64,000 nt of DNA. Source: Syngnathus acus (Eukaryota; Chordata; Actinopteri; Syngnathiformes; Syngnathidae). The notes below the pieces were generated by a model. That model saw nothing but the letters and a program-made list of their open reading frames with translations. It ran no database searches and was not told where the DNA came from. Position 1 is the first letter of the stretch. Each line of letters opens with the position of its first letter. The stretch is taken from positions 5,703,956 to 5,767,955 of the forward strand of contig NC_051095.1 in the NCBI RefSeq assembly GCF_901709675.1. The letters are read 5' to 3'. The translations under genes were made by a program, and so were the position numbers. Shown here piece by piece: positions 11,376 through 30,100 of this stretch.

Positions 11376-13481
11376 ATGGACCCGCTTCAGTGGTAAGACA
11401 CAACTGAATCTGAGAAACAGATGAAGAAAGCATCTGAAATTTTAGCCATTGTTAGCATACTGACCAGTCGCACAGGTGGATTAGTTTCTGCAGGGACTTG
11501 AACAAATTCTAACACGGACCGAGACAGTAAATGAGTAATAAAAAAAAGATATTGTTGTATTATATTCTTGTATTTACCCTGGTGTTGTCTTCCGATTTGC
11601 TCAAAGGAAGGATTTAACATTTAATAACACGTTTTGTTATTGTAGTCCGGAGTCACGATGTTTATTTCCTAATTTCTGCAATAGCAAAGTGAAAACAACA
11701 ACCAAATTAAAAAATAAAATACAGTGAATCCAATGTCCCCAAGCGTTTGAGTTGTGTATTTCTTGAAAAAGTTTTTTTTTTATTATTCATTACTCTGCTT
11801 TCTTTTTTATACATCAAGTGACATTTGACAGACTCGTGTTGTCAAAAATGATTAAAATGTTGTGAAAGGAAATGTTAAACGCAAAGACAAGTTAATTAAT
11901 GAGCCAATTGTCCTCATCATTTGTGGAAAATAATAACACTGTTTGTCATTGCAGTCCGAATGTAGAGGCGGAAGAAAACAGATGTGGTCATGACAACGGT
12001 GAAGTTTCCAACAACAACAGTCGCGGCAAGGTGACGTCACCTCCGCGTCACACCTACGGTCTGTCTATTTGTGTCTACACGTCTTGTCACGTGACTGTGT
12101 GTGCAGACGGTGAGTCCAGGCCCGGGGGAACATCCTCTCCAGTATAACTACACATTCTGGTACAGCCGAAGATCGCCGAGTCGTCCCGCGAGCACGCAGA
12201 ATTACGAGCAAAACATTAGACGGATTGGCACTGTGGCATCGGTACGCACACACACACACACAAACGCGCTCGCCTCTCTGGATTTCCAGTGTTCAAAAGT
12301 TTGTGTGTCCAGGTGGAGCAGTTCTGGAAGTTCTACAGTCATCTGGTGCATCCAGGAGACCTGAGTGGACCCAGCGACTTCCACTTGTTCAAGGAGGGCA
12401 TCAAACCGATGTGGGAGGTATGGAGGCTGGCGTGATGATAATGGAAAGCAAAGACTGACCTCACAGTCTTTGTCTTCCTTTCAGGACGAGTGCAACCGCA
12501 GCGGGGGCAAGTGGATCATTCGGCTGCGGAAAGGGCTCGCAAGCCGATTCTGGGAGAACATGATTCTCGCCATGGTGGGGGAGCAGTTCATGGTGGGGGA
12601 GGAAATTTGCGGCGCCGTCGTATCGATACGCTTCCAGGTATGAAAATAGGATTGGAATTCTGCCTTCGTCTCATTGCAGTTTATGTGATTAGAGGACGTG
12701 GATGTTTTGGATGATTAACACCCATTTCATTATCAAATTAGTCGACAACAATTTTGAACATCAATCGTTTTTCACGACCTCATTGCAATTCGTATTGTTC
12801 TAATCATCACAATTCCAGCTTTGTTTTCCTCCAAATGTGGAGAATTTTTGTTTGGGTGGTATGCTGTGAATTAAAAAAAAATATATAAAATTTGTCTTGT
12901 GGCTCAATATCGGTATTTAGATATAATGTCAGCAAATCATTGATATGAGTTCCATTTTTACTCACAGCAGAAATATTATTTTGACGGCAGATTGAAGAAA
13001 GTAGACTGGAAGAAAACCTGTTTTGAATTAGGACCCGGTCTCTGGTCCCTGGTTAATTTGCACGCCGGCAGAAGAGTCCGTCCAAGCGAGTGCCACATGC
13101 GAAATGAAACGTTTGTGTGTGTGTCAGGAGGACTTCCTTTCAATCTGGAACAGGACGTCCAGCGATCAAACCACAACCTCCAGAATCCGAGACACTTTGA
13201 GACGGGTTCTCAACCTTCCCGCCAGCACCATCATGGAGTACAAGACCCACAATGACAGCCTCAGGTATGAACGCAAGCACAAACACTCTTTGATTGACTA
13301 ATTGGTACCGTAACAGTCAAACTGGATCATTGTAACTTCAGCAAGGCATACAAGGACAACAATTGTCATATTCTAAAATTTTGCCAGATCGGTTATGTGG
13401 AAGTTGTTGAGATTTGAACTTCACATTGTGCTTTGTTGTAGGGACAACTCCAGCTTCAGAAACATGAAGATGTCCCACTGA
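11376..13481 (+). CDS. eif4e2: Eukaryotic translation initiation factor 4E type 2 (4EHP-like)
   Basis: Cap-binding protein of the 4EHP class, which binds the mRNA 5' cap but does not engage eIF4G, so it represses translation with partners such as GIGYF2. Seven exons: 11376-11392, 11955-12030, 12107-12241, 12313-12417, 12485-12637, 13128-13264 and 13442-13481. They join in frame to 220 residues. Seen: PGPGEHPLQYNYTFWYSRR block, VEQFWKFYSH (dorsal tryptophan that contacts 4E-binding partners), FHLFKEGIKPMWED (cap-stacking tryptophan), GGKWIIRLRKGLASRFWEN, GEQFMVGEEICGAVVS and RIRDTLRRVLNLP. The N-terminus is shorter and rich in Asn and Ser, and the C-terminus is short (ends NMKMSH), unlike the longer human isoform. 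Two family members exist in fish, so this may be the eif4e2-related paralogue rather than the main gene. Confidence 0.9.
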
Positions 13482-20523
<7,042 letters not shown>

Positions 20524-20559
20524 ACATTGCCAATGGTTTCACACATTTGCGAGCTCGCA

Positions 20560-20652
20560 CACACACGCGCACACACACACACACGCACACACGCGCACAC
20601 GCACATGCACACGCACACACACACACACACACACACACGCACGCACACACTA
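20560..20652. repeat. CA/CG-rich microsatellite
   Basis: An impure (CA)n tract with CG interruptions lies just after the cyclase stop codon, in the probable 3' untranslated region. Confidence 0.85.
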
Positions 20653-20784
20653 CCTCTGAGTCTGCTTTTGAACAATTTAGTGTAAATAAAGCAAAATGTG
20701 TTTTTTTAAGGTGAAAAAAAAATAAAAGAAAATTTGTTTGGACATTGTACTTTTTGGAGTATACCTCAGGCTCGGCCAAAGTTA

Positions 20785-20885
20785 CCTTAACCCTATTTCA
20801 AAACCTAGTTTGAAACCCTAACACTAATTTTAAACCCTACTTCCAAACCCTAACCCGTGTTTAAAACTCTAGTTTGAAACCAGTG
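20785..20885. repeat. Degenerate CCCTAA-containing repeat, left part
   Basis: Short words of the form 'aaaccctaacactaatttga' recur with substitutions. A matching block occurs at 24805-24935 on the far side of the satellite island. It is telomere-like in its CCCTAA cores only; the roughly 30-bp unit is not a true telomere repeat. Confidence 0.55.
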
Positions 20886-20919
20886 ACGTGCTGTGAGGTT
20901 CATGACTTGGGAGGCACTG

Positions 20920-21188
20920 ACCCCCACTTTCTGATTGGCTGTTTGATCTGTGATGTCATTCGGACACTCCATTAGGTACACCGCCATTTTCAGGTGTACC
21001 TAATCACAGGCCACTTCATTAGGGAAAAATCATGGTCAAAGCTTAACTGAAAGTGAAAAGTGCCACACCCGCCCTCACCCCCACTTTCTGATTGGCTGTT
21101 GGATCTGTGATGTCACTCGGACACCCCATTAGGTACACCGCCATTTTCAAGTGTACCTAATAACAGGCCACTTTATTAGGGAAATATC
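20920..21188. repeat. Two diverged copies of the satellite flank module
   Basis: Two copies of a roughly 150-bp sequence containing 'attaggtacaccgccatttt' and 'acaggccactt' stand immediately left of the 235-bp array and share that part of its unit. They lack the hairpin half of the unit and look like an earlier state of the array. Confidence 0.7.
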
Positions 21189-23600
21189 ATGGTCAAAGGT
21201 CATTGGCGTCAAGCTCTAGTCCTCGGGGCCGCATTCCAACATGTTTTCCAAGTTACCCTCGTTAAGCGCACCTGCGTGAAAAGTTTTTGGTCACTTTCAC
21301 GTTCTGCAGGAGCTAAAACTTTTCACGCAGGTGCACTTAACGAGGGAATCACACGGACACTCCATTAGGTACACCGCCATTTTCAAGTGTACCTAATAAC
21401 AGGCCACTTTATAAGGGAAATATCATGGTCAAAGGTCACAGGTGTCAAGCTCTAGTCCTCGGGGCCGCATTCCAACATGTTTTCCAAGATTCCCTCGTTA
21501 AGTGCACCTGCGTGAAAAGTTTTTGGTCATTTTCACGTCCGCAGGAGCTAAAACTTTTCACGCAGGTGCACTTAACGAGCGAATCACACGGACACTCCAT
21601 TAGGTACACCGCCATTTTCAAGTGTACCTGATAACAGGCCACTTTATTAGGGAAATATCATGGTCAAAGGTCACAGGTGTCAAGCTCTAGTCCTCGGAGT
21701 CGCATTCCATCATGTTTTCCAAGATTCCCTCGTTAAGTGCACCTGCGTGAAAAGTTTTTGGTCATTTTCACGTCCGCAGGAGCTAAAACTTTTCACGCAG
21801 GTGCACTTAACGAGCGAATCACACGGACACTCCATTAGGTACACCGCCATTTTCAAGTGTACCTGATAACAGGCCACTTTATTAGGGAAATATCATGGTC
21901 AAAGGTCACAGGTGTCAAGCTCTAGTCCTCGGGGTCGCATTCCATCATGTTTTCCAAGATTCCCTCGTTAAGTGCACCTGCGTGAAAAGTTTTTGGTCAT
22001 TTTCACGTCCGCAGGAGCTAAAACTTTTCACGCAGGTGCACTTAACGAGCGAATCACACGGACACTCCATTAGGTACACCGCCATTTTCAAGTGTACCTG
22101 ATAACAGGCCACTTTATTAGGGAAATATCATGGTCAAAGGTCACAGGTGTCAAGCTCTAGTCCTCGGGGTCGCATTCCATCATGTTTTCCAAGATTCCCT
22201 CGTTAAGTGCACCTGCGTGAAAAGTTTTTGGTCATTTTCACGTCCGCAGGAGCTAAAACTTTTCACGCAGGTGCACTTAACGAGCGAATCACACGGACAC
22301 TCCATTAGGTACACCGCCATTTTCAAGTGCACCTGATAACAGGCCACTTTATTAGGGAAATATCATGGTCAAAGGTCCCAGGTGTCAAGCTCTAGTCCTC
22401 GGGGTCGCATTCCATCATGTTTTCCAAGATTCCCTCGTTAAGTGCACCTGCGTGAAAAGTTTTTGGTCATTTTCACGTCCGCAGGAGCTAAAACTTTTCA
22501 CGCAGGTGCACTTAACGAGCGAATCACACGGACACTCCATTAGGTACACCGCCATTTTCAAGTGTACCTGATAACAGGCCACTTTATTAGGGAAATATCA
22601 TGGTCAAAGGTCACAGGTGTCAAGCTCTAGTCCTCGGGGTCGCATTCCATCATGTTTTCCAAGATTCCCTCGTTAAGTGCACCTGCGTGAAAAGTTTTTG
22701 GTCATTTTCACGTCCGCAGGAGCTAAAACTTTTCACGCAGGTGCACTTAACGAGCGAATCACACGGACACTCCATTAGGTACACCGCCATTTTCAAGTGT
22801 ACCTGATAACAGGCCACTTTATTAGGGAAATATCATGGTCAAAGGTCACAGGTGTCAAGCTCTAGTCCTCGGAGTCGCATTCCATCATGTTTTCCAAGAT
22901 TCCCTCGTTAAGTGCACCTGCGTGAAAGGTTTTTGGTCATTTTCACGTCCGCAGGAGCTAAAACTTTTCACGCAGGTGCACTTAACGAGCGAATCACACG
23001 GACACTCCATTAGGTACACCGCCATTTTCAAGTGTACCTGATAACAGGCCACTTTATTAGGGAAATATCATGGTCAAAGGTCACAGGTGTCAAGCTCTAG
23101 TCCTCGGGGTCGCATTCCATCATGTTTTCCAAGATTCCCTCGTTAAGTGCACCTGCGTGAAAAGGTTTTGGTCATTTTCACGTCCGCAGGAGCTAAAACT
23201 TTTCACGCAGGTGCACTTAACGAGCGAATCACACGGACACTCCATTAGGTACACCGCCATTTTCAAGTGTACCTGATAACAGGCCACTTTATTAGGGAAA
23301 TATCATGGTCAAAGGTCACAGGTGTCAAGCTCTAGTCCTCGGAGTCGCATTCCATCATGTTTTCCAAGATTCCCTCGTTAAGTGCACCTGCGTGAAAAGT
23401 TTTTGGTCATTTTCACGTCCGCAGGAGCTAAAACTTTTCACGCAGGTGCACTTAACGAGCGAATCACACGGACACTCCATTAGGTACACCGCCATTTTCA
23501 AGTGTACCTGATAACAGGCCACTTTATTAGGGAAATATCATGGTCAAAGGTCACAGGTGTCAAGCTCTAGTCCTCGGGGTCGCATTCCATCATGTTTTCA
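21189..23600. repeat. 235-bp satellite array with an internal hairpin, nine full units
   Basis: Identical landmarks recur at 21425, 21660, 21895, 22130, 22365, 22600, 22835, 23070 and 23305, exactly 235 bp apart. A more divergent unit starts at 21189 and a truncated one ends at about 23600. Each unit holds a perfect 30-nt inverted repeat, with arms beginning CTCGTTAAGTGCACC and ending GGTGCACTTAACGAG around a spacer of about 29 bp. The 68-codon plus-strand ORF in every unit is a by-product of the repeat. Neighbouring units differ at only a few bases, pointing to recent amplification or homogenisation. Confidence 0.97.
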
Positions 23601-24680
23601 GGTTCGTTCGCGAAGATTCACGAGTGAGTGACAGACAGCGTTGCTGCTATGCCAGCCGACACACGTTATGCCGACATTGATGTTTTAATTTTGTATTTGT
23701 TGGATTGTAATTGATGTTATTATACCGAATGTGTTTGTGTTTGAATAAAAGGGAGAAAAAAAAATCCGTTATGCCGACATTTGTTATTTTGGGGGACACC
23801 AACTCATATAACAACGTAAAGCACATACATATTGTCATATAAAGCAGTTAACCAAATGTCTGATTTTTATGTTTTGATTGGCGAATATAAAAACAAGGAA
23901 TAAGACACCAGACAAGTTTTAACATAAATATTTATTAAAATAATAATAGTAATAATAATAATAATGATAATAAAAGTACATCTCAAACCAGCAATCTAAT
24001 GTGAAATTGCAGTAGATATATTGGATAACAATATTTAGGCATATATATGCATACACGTTATTTAAAAACTACTATAAGTGTTATAAAATAAAGATTACCC
24101 AAAGAGAAGCATAATCTCCCCGTTTTTGCATAACGGCGCATCCCTTCATACAATAAAGTTAGCCGTTAGCTTGGAGAAAACGTGCATAAAAGTGGCGTTT
24201 CAGTGAGTGGTTCTTTCTTTCCTCGGCAAATCGTAAATCGACATTCTGGCTTACATAGTTCACGCCAGGAGGGAGACGCAACACGTTCACTGACTGATCC
24301 GTTGATGCACGGGAAGGAAGGCAGTTCACACATTGACTCGTTCGCGAACGGGAAAGTCAGGATTCGTTCCCTCACTGATCAGTTCTCGCGATGAACTGGA
24401 AATGCAAATCACTGACTCGTTCACTCACAAATCCGTTCAGTTGGTGAACGGGAAATGCAATTCCCGACTCGTTCGTGAACGGGAAGTTACGTCAATTTCT
24501 TCTTCGTTTTGTTTTACAGCAAGGTGGCACCAGCTTCTATGCACATTACCGACACCTACTGGTTAAAGTCATATGAACTGAAAAAAAAAAAACCCGAATC
24601 ACTTTAGGAAGTGATTCGTTCACTCTTGTTCACTGAAAATATCCGTTCTTTTGAACGAATTGTTCACTCACGAGCCAAAA
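23601..24680. repeat. Probable non-autonomous DNA transposon rich in TTCGTTC/GAACGAA words
   Basis: The last satellite unit is cut at about 23600 and replaced by a segment starting 'aggttcgttcgcgaagattc'. The segment ends near 24680 with 'gttcactcacgagcc'. In between, 24280-24500 holds many scattered short inverted words (ttcgttc, gaacggg, gttcactc). No transposase ORF is seen. The boundaries and class are uncertain. Confidence 0.5.
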
Positions 24681-25373
24681 CTATCAGGCACCTAACCGTG
24701 TCACAAAAAAGGTTAAGGAACGCTGCTCTAGTGTGGCTTATTCATTATTTAATTTGAACTATTTTAATCAAAATCTCATATCAGCAGTCTTCACACATAA
24801 AAACACTCAAACCCTAGTTGCAAACCCTAACACTAATTTGAAAACCTAGTTCCAAACCCTAACACTAATTTGAAAGCCGAGCTCCAAACTCTAACCCTAG
24901 TTCAAAACCCTAACTGTAGTTTGAAACCCGAACTTCTCCAACACACCTGATTCAGCAGCTCATCTGTAAACTCTGTGGAAACGTAAAATGATTTAAAATC
25001 CCTATATGAAAGCACCATTTTGTTGCAGTACATTTGAAATTGAACAAAACAAGATTGTCTCAAACACGTGTGAACAAAACATTACAAACAACTTTATTTG
25101 CGTATACACTTAGATAGTTGTCAACATTTCTCATTAACATACAAAACCGTGTCATCAATCGACATGTCAACATATACAAAGACAATGATGGCATACTAGC
25201 GGTGCTTACATGTAATCCTGACATTGGCACTTTAAGGGATAGCAATCAAAATTAGCCCAAAAGAATGACAGCGATGAAAAGGACGAGTTCCATTTACAAA
25301 AGGTTGGTGTCGTTTGATGCAATCGTTGCTCCTGCCCTTCAAACTAATCCATATTCATCACTGACAAACACGT
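24681..25373. repeat. Right part of the CCCTAA-containing repeat, then 3' region of the ApoL-like gene
   Basis: Positions 24805-24935 repeat the degenerate 'ccctaacactaatttgaaa' motif seen at 20785-20885. From about 25000 the sequence is AT-rich and non-coding and is probably the 3' untranslated region of the minus-strand gene ending at 25374. Confidence 0.5.
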
Positions 25374-27062
25374 TTAAAAGTTCCCGATGGCCTTCTGGAG
25401 CTCCTCCCTGATGGCGTTGAGCTCAACTACGCCGTCATTCAGCACGTTGGCTGCCTCTTTGATACGAGCTACCACTTCCTTCTTGAAGGCTCTTTTCAAG
25501 TTCTTGTTGTCCCTGAAGTACTTGTCCATGCCGCTTTGAAGTCCTTGGAGCAGCTGTAAGATGGCGTCCGTCACATCCATGGCTCGCAAGACGGGCGAGT
25601 CCACCAAGCTGATCATCTGCACCGCCTTGCGCACCTCCCAGTCCTCAGAATAATGCTGCGTGCCGGAGCGGAGGAAAGGATGACCGCGCAGTTTGTACAA
25701 GCCGTGGTTGACAAAGTGAAGGATCTCGGCCAAGATACGAAAGTCCGACTCGTACTCCTGCAGCACCGCCTCCACCTGAAAACCGGCACATGACGCTAGA
25801 TGGGAAGCGGCTGTAGATGGAGGACATGGAATAAATGCTTGAAGGTAGTCCCCGTTGCGCTTACCTTCTTGCGCTCCTGCATGTGGTTGACGTTATCCGA
25901 GATGGTGGCAGAGGCGGAAGTGATCCCTCCGGCGGTGGCCACACCCACCCCGACTGCCGTGACAATGAGCGAGGCGCCAAAGGTGAACGGGGCCAGGGCC
26001 AGGCCGGCGATGGCTGTCACGCCCCCGACGGCCGCCGTGGTGCTGCCCGTGATACCGGCCGCTTTGGCTTTCTGGTGGAAGGCGCTGAGGTGGTCGGCGA
26101 GGGCGTGGAGCTTCATCACGTGCTGCCAGAAGATCTCGGCGCGTTCCGTGAAAATCTTGTTGAACACGCGCAGGCCTCGGTTCACCTTGTCGGCCAAAAC
26201 GGTGAAGGACCTGCCGGACGAAAAGATTTGTGAGCTGCCGAGTCGCGGAGATGTCCAGGCCGCCGGTGGGAGCGTTTTGAAGCGCCTACTGGGATTCGTC
26301 AGGCTGTTTGGTGTCTTCGTCCGACGGCACCTCATCCCACTCTGGAAGAGAACAGATGGAAGGGGGGGGTACTAAACAAAAAAAAACGAGCAGAGGTTTT
26401 GTGGGAAGGGTCTGCGTTTTGGAACTCACTTTTTACTGTGTGCCACCACTCCATCAAGCTGTCCGTGTCCTGAGACAAAAGAAATACGGTGAGGCAACCA
26501 CATGGCCACGTATGAGACAAAAAAAATCAGCAACACGCTGACCCCGTCGCCTTCGCCCTCGCCGTCCTCCAGTCCCGCCGCCATGCGCTCATCCTTCTGT
26601 GCCGCCAACCACTCGGCCTGGACCAAAACGAACAGAAAGAAAGTTGGTCACCGAACATGCGCTGCGCAATAAAATTCACTTTGCTCAGCGATCAATCATA
26701 ACTCGGCTGCAACGTAATTGCCGCGTGACAGACGATTGGCGCTATGTTGCCCTGCCAGTTGGCAGCGAAGGAAAACAAATACCGATTTCTCGCGTGTTTA
26801 CATTCCACGCGCTGCACTTATATTTCTCCAAGTTTTGAAATGGTGTCACCGGATGAGCGGCGCAACTGACCTGCGCTGCCTCCGACAGGTGGTTGACTGC
26901 CACATCCTCGACCGGACCTTCCCACGCTTTGTTCTGCCAAGAGACACAATTAGAATCACACGTGATTGAAAACAACAAAAGCCTAAATTAGCCCTCAGGT
27001 TGCTCACCTTTGATTTGTGCTTTCGGAAGACTTTGTGCTTCCCTTTTTTCTGCTGTGGAAGA

Positions 27063-27106
<44 letters not shown>

Positions 27107-30100
27107 TCCAGGTTACCCGTTTGTGAAGGCCCAGCTCATCCTGTCTGTAGTTGTAGTCCACGACGGGATCCCCGTGTTGTCTTCCGCTCAAGGAGACGTC
27201 GTCCTCATCTGTCGAGTTGCCCGCCTGCTGAGATGGGGGGGGGGGGGGAAAAAAAAAAAAAAAAAAAAAATGGATGCCTTTGCTCGACAACAAACATCAA
27301 ATCCAAATCGTACCCAGGACGCCTGCGCGACAGCAGCGTGGCCAAACGCCAACGGCTCGCCCGATGCAGGTGAACTGTAGCTGGGCTTCGATTTACGCGG
27401 CAACGGGACCGGGGCCTTGAACTTCTTCTTTTTCTAAAAAAAAAAAAAAAAAAAGCAGAGACATCCTAAAATGAAATCTCAGAAACAAAGACGACGGCGA
27501 GAAATCTTTCAAACAAGGCAACAAACCGCTGTGAAGTCATCCGTCGCATTCGGCGCTTCGTAATCCAGCTGCTCTGCTGGGAATCGGTTTTGTTTGGAAA
27601 GAAAGGCAGGCACCTCCCCCTTGTACAAAAAAAAAAAAAGGACGTTGCACTGTATTTCAGTCCTAAACAACAATGCAGCTAAAAAAAAAAAACAATATCT
27701 ACTACCTGGTTGTTGGAAGGCAGACTTTTTATCTCCTCCTCATCTTCAAAGTTGTGCTCCTGAGAGAACATTCACTTTGTTTATTTCAGCAACCGTCACA
27801 AATGAGAGTTCAGTGTACCTGCCACATGTCCGCGCCACCAAAAAACGGATCTTCTCTGTCCTGGAGGATATCAAACCCACAAGGTTGTAGCTCACGTGAA
27901 ACACACACACTAATTTCCATGGGTACCTTTGAGTCCTTGTGGGGGGTGTACCCATATGCGCCCTGGGGCTGCTCTTCCTGAGAACTGCTAAATCCTTTTT
28001 GAGGGCCAAACTTCATCTTGAGCTTCTTTTTGCCTTTCTGAAGGGAGACAGCACGTCAGCAACATGGATAAAGCTCGGGGAGGGGCTCGCGGATCGAAAA
28101 GACGTACGCTGCCGGAGTAGGTGTCGGCCACGTCCAGCTGCGCTCGCGCCGCCTCATCTTCCTCACCTTTATCAAACATGGCTTCCTAGCAAAGCCGTTT
28201 GAGAATGTGAGCGCCGATGAGATAGCCAAAGCAGGTGTGTGTGTGTGTGTGTGTGCGAGCGTTACCTGAGAGTGCCATCTCAGAGTGTATTCTTTCATGT
28301 TCATCCTTTTCTTTAGGTCGTCGCCATCGTCCTGTCGGGGAGGAGCAAAGAGGTGAGCGCAGGTGACGTGATCACGGTCGTGTGGATGCTTACCTTGCTC
28401 GGATGGTGCTGGACGAGGCTGGTTGACGCCCGCCTGAACAGTAGGTTGACTTCTGTCTTCAGAGGCTTTTTCTTCCGAGTCAAAACAGTGACAGGGGTCA
28501 CACTTGGAAATTGAAAAACAAGATAGCAGGACGGCTACAAGAAAACTTACTTTGCCCTCAGACCAACTTTGCTCTCCATCTTCTCTCTTGACTGGTAAGT
28601 TCATCTCGTAGAAATTGTCCTGAGAGTGACAACGGCGAAATCAAAGGACGCTCCTTGGAATAGATGCGAGCTGATTGCCGCCGGCCGAGTACCTTTGAGG
28701 CCTTCCCCTGAGAGGGTAAAGTCCAGCTCCGGCCGTCCTTCACATCATCAGGTAGTTTGTCCTAGCGAGGAACATCTTTGTAAGCGCGAGAACACAACTG
28801 ATGTCTCAATTTGAGCAATTTGTTGTACCTTTGAGTTTCTTCTGGACAACAGCAAAAACTTCTTGTCCTTCCTCTGTCAAAGAATACCATGAGCTCTTCA
28901 GGAACTAATAAAGTCCTCTAGTACAGAAATCACCTTGACTTGCACTCCGGCGTCATCCTGAACGTCTCCTGTTGCTGCTTCCTCAGAGTCCATCTTGAGC
29001 TGAAAGGAGAAGCTCGGCTCGCTTACTTCCTTTTTACTTTTCGCTGGCGACAAACTCACCTTGAGGGATTCGCGGCGGAGTCGAAGTTTTCCGGACTGGG
29101 GAGACAAAAGGCAAACGTGGGCAGAGACGTGCAAAGCGACAAAAGCGCGCCAGCCGTCGGCTTACCGGTTTGAAGTCGGGGTGGAGTTGAGGACTGTCTT
29201 CTGGCCAGTCTTCTACGCACTTTTCCTGTTTGAGACATTGCAGCGTTGACAAAATAACTCAATCGCCCTTCCGATCGGAGCTCACCTGTCCAATCAGCAG
29301 GATGTCCTCAAAGACTTCAAAGTCCTCTTTCTTGCCCTACAAGACACACAAAGTCGATCAACTCGGATCGATATCTCGATCCAGCAGATCCTGCCGAAGA
29401 ACGAGCGAGGCACACCTGAGGCTCGCCTACGGCACCGATGACCGAAACAGGGAGAGCTTTTGACGGTTTTGGAGGAGGCTTCGGTGGCCCGCTGAGTTCG
29501 GGCTCCGACTGAAAAACATTAATCACGGTCGAGGAAATGTCGCTGCGCCGACGGAGGCCAAGGTGCCTTACCACAAAGGCCGGCTTGGTGGACTTGTCCG
29601 GAACGGGGGGCTTCCCCAAATTGGTAGGTCTGGAACGAGGAAGCGGCTTTGGTGGGCGCCTGGTGAGCGTCATCTGTCAAGTCCAAGGGGACATTTAGAA
29701 AAAGGCAAGATAACGTCAACTTGCAAATCGAGCAAAGGCTACGCACGTGCTTCGGCTCGGTCGGAGACGTGTCTGACGACACGCTCCGATTGCGGGCCTG
29801 ACTAAAGGGGGTCGGCTGGAGGATTTTGTGTTTGCTTCCTTGAGGAGTGGTGAGCACAACGTCATGTCCCGCATCGGAATACTTGGATAGGAGCGTCCCT
29901 TCCGAGAGGTCCGATTTGGCCAACCCGCCATCGCCAAGCGTTGTGAAAAAGTTCTTGCCGCCGTCGGGCGTCGTTGCACCAAACTGCTCGCTCGTGCTGC
30001 TGCCGTCACGGAATAGCTCCTTCGCTATTGGGCTCGAGATGTTTGAAGAAGGGGAGAACACATCCAGATCAGAACCAGATAATCCGGAATAAGACAGTTT

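Noticed and set aside
21425-23511. Nine near-identical 68-residue ORFs
   Set aside because: They are the same chance ORF in each unit of the 235-bp satellite. No splice or start context supports translation.
21189-23600. CRISPR-like regular repeat array
   Set aside because: The whole 235-bp unit is repeated with no unique spacers, and the genome is vertebrate. It is a satellite.
20785-24935. Interstitial telomere sequence
   Set aside because: Only isolated CCCTAA words occur inside a longer degenerate unit. There is no run of tandem TTAGGG/CCCTAA.
25800-26375. 191-residue plus-strand ORF
   Set aside because: It is antisense to the ApoL-like exons, whose splice sites and domain match lie on the minus strand.
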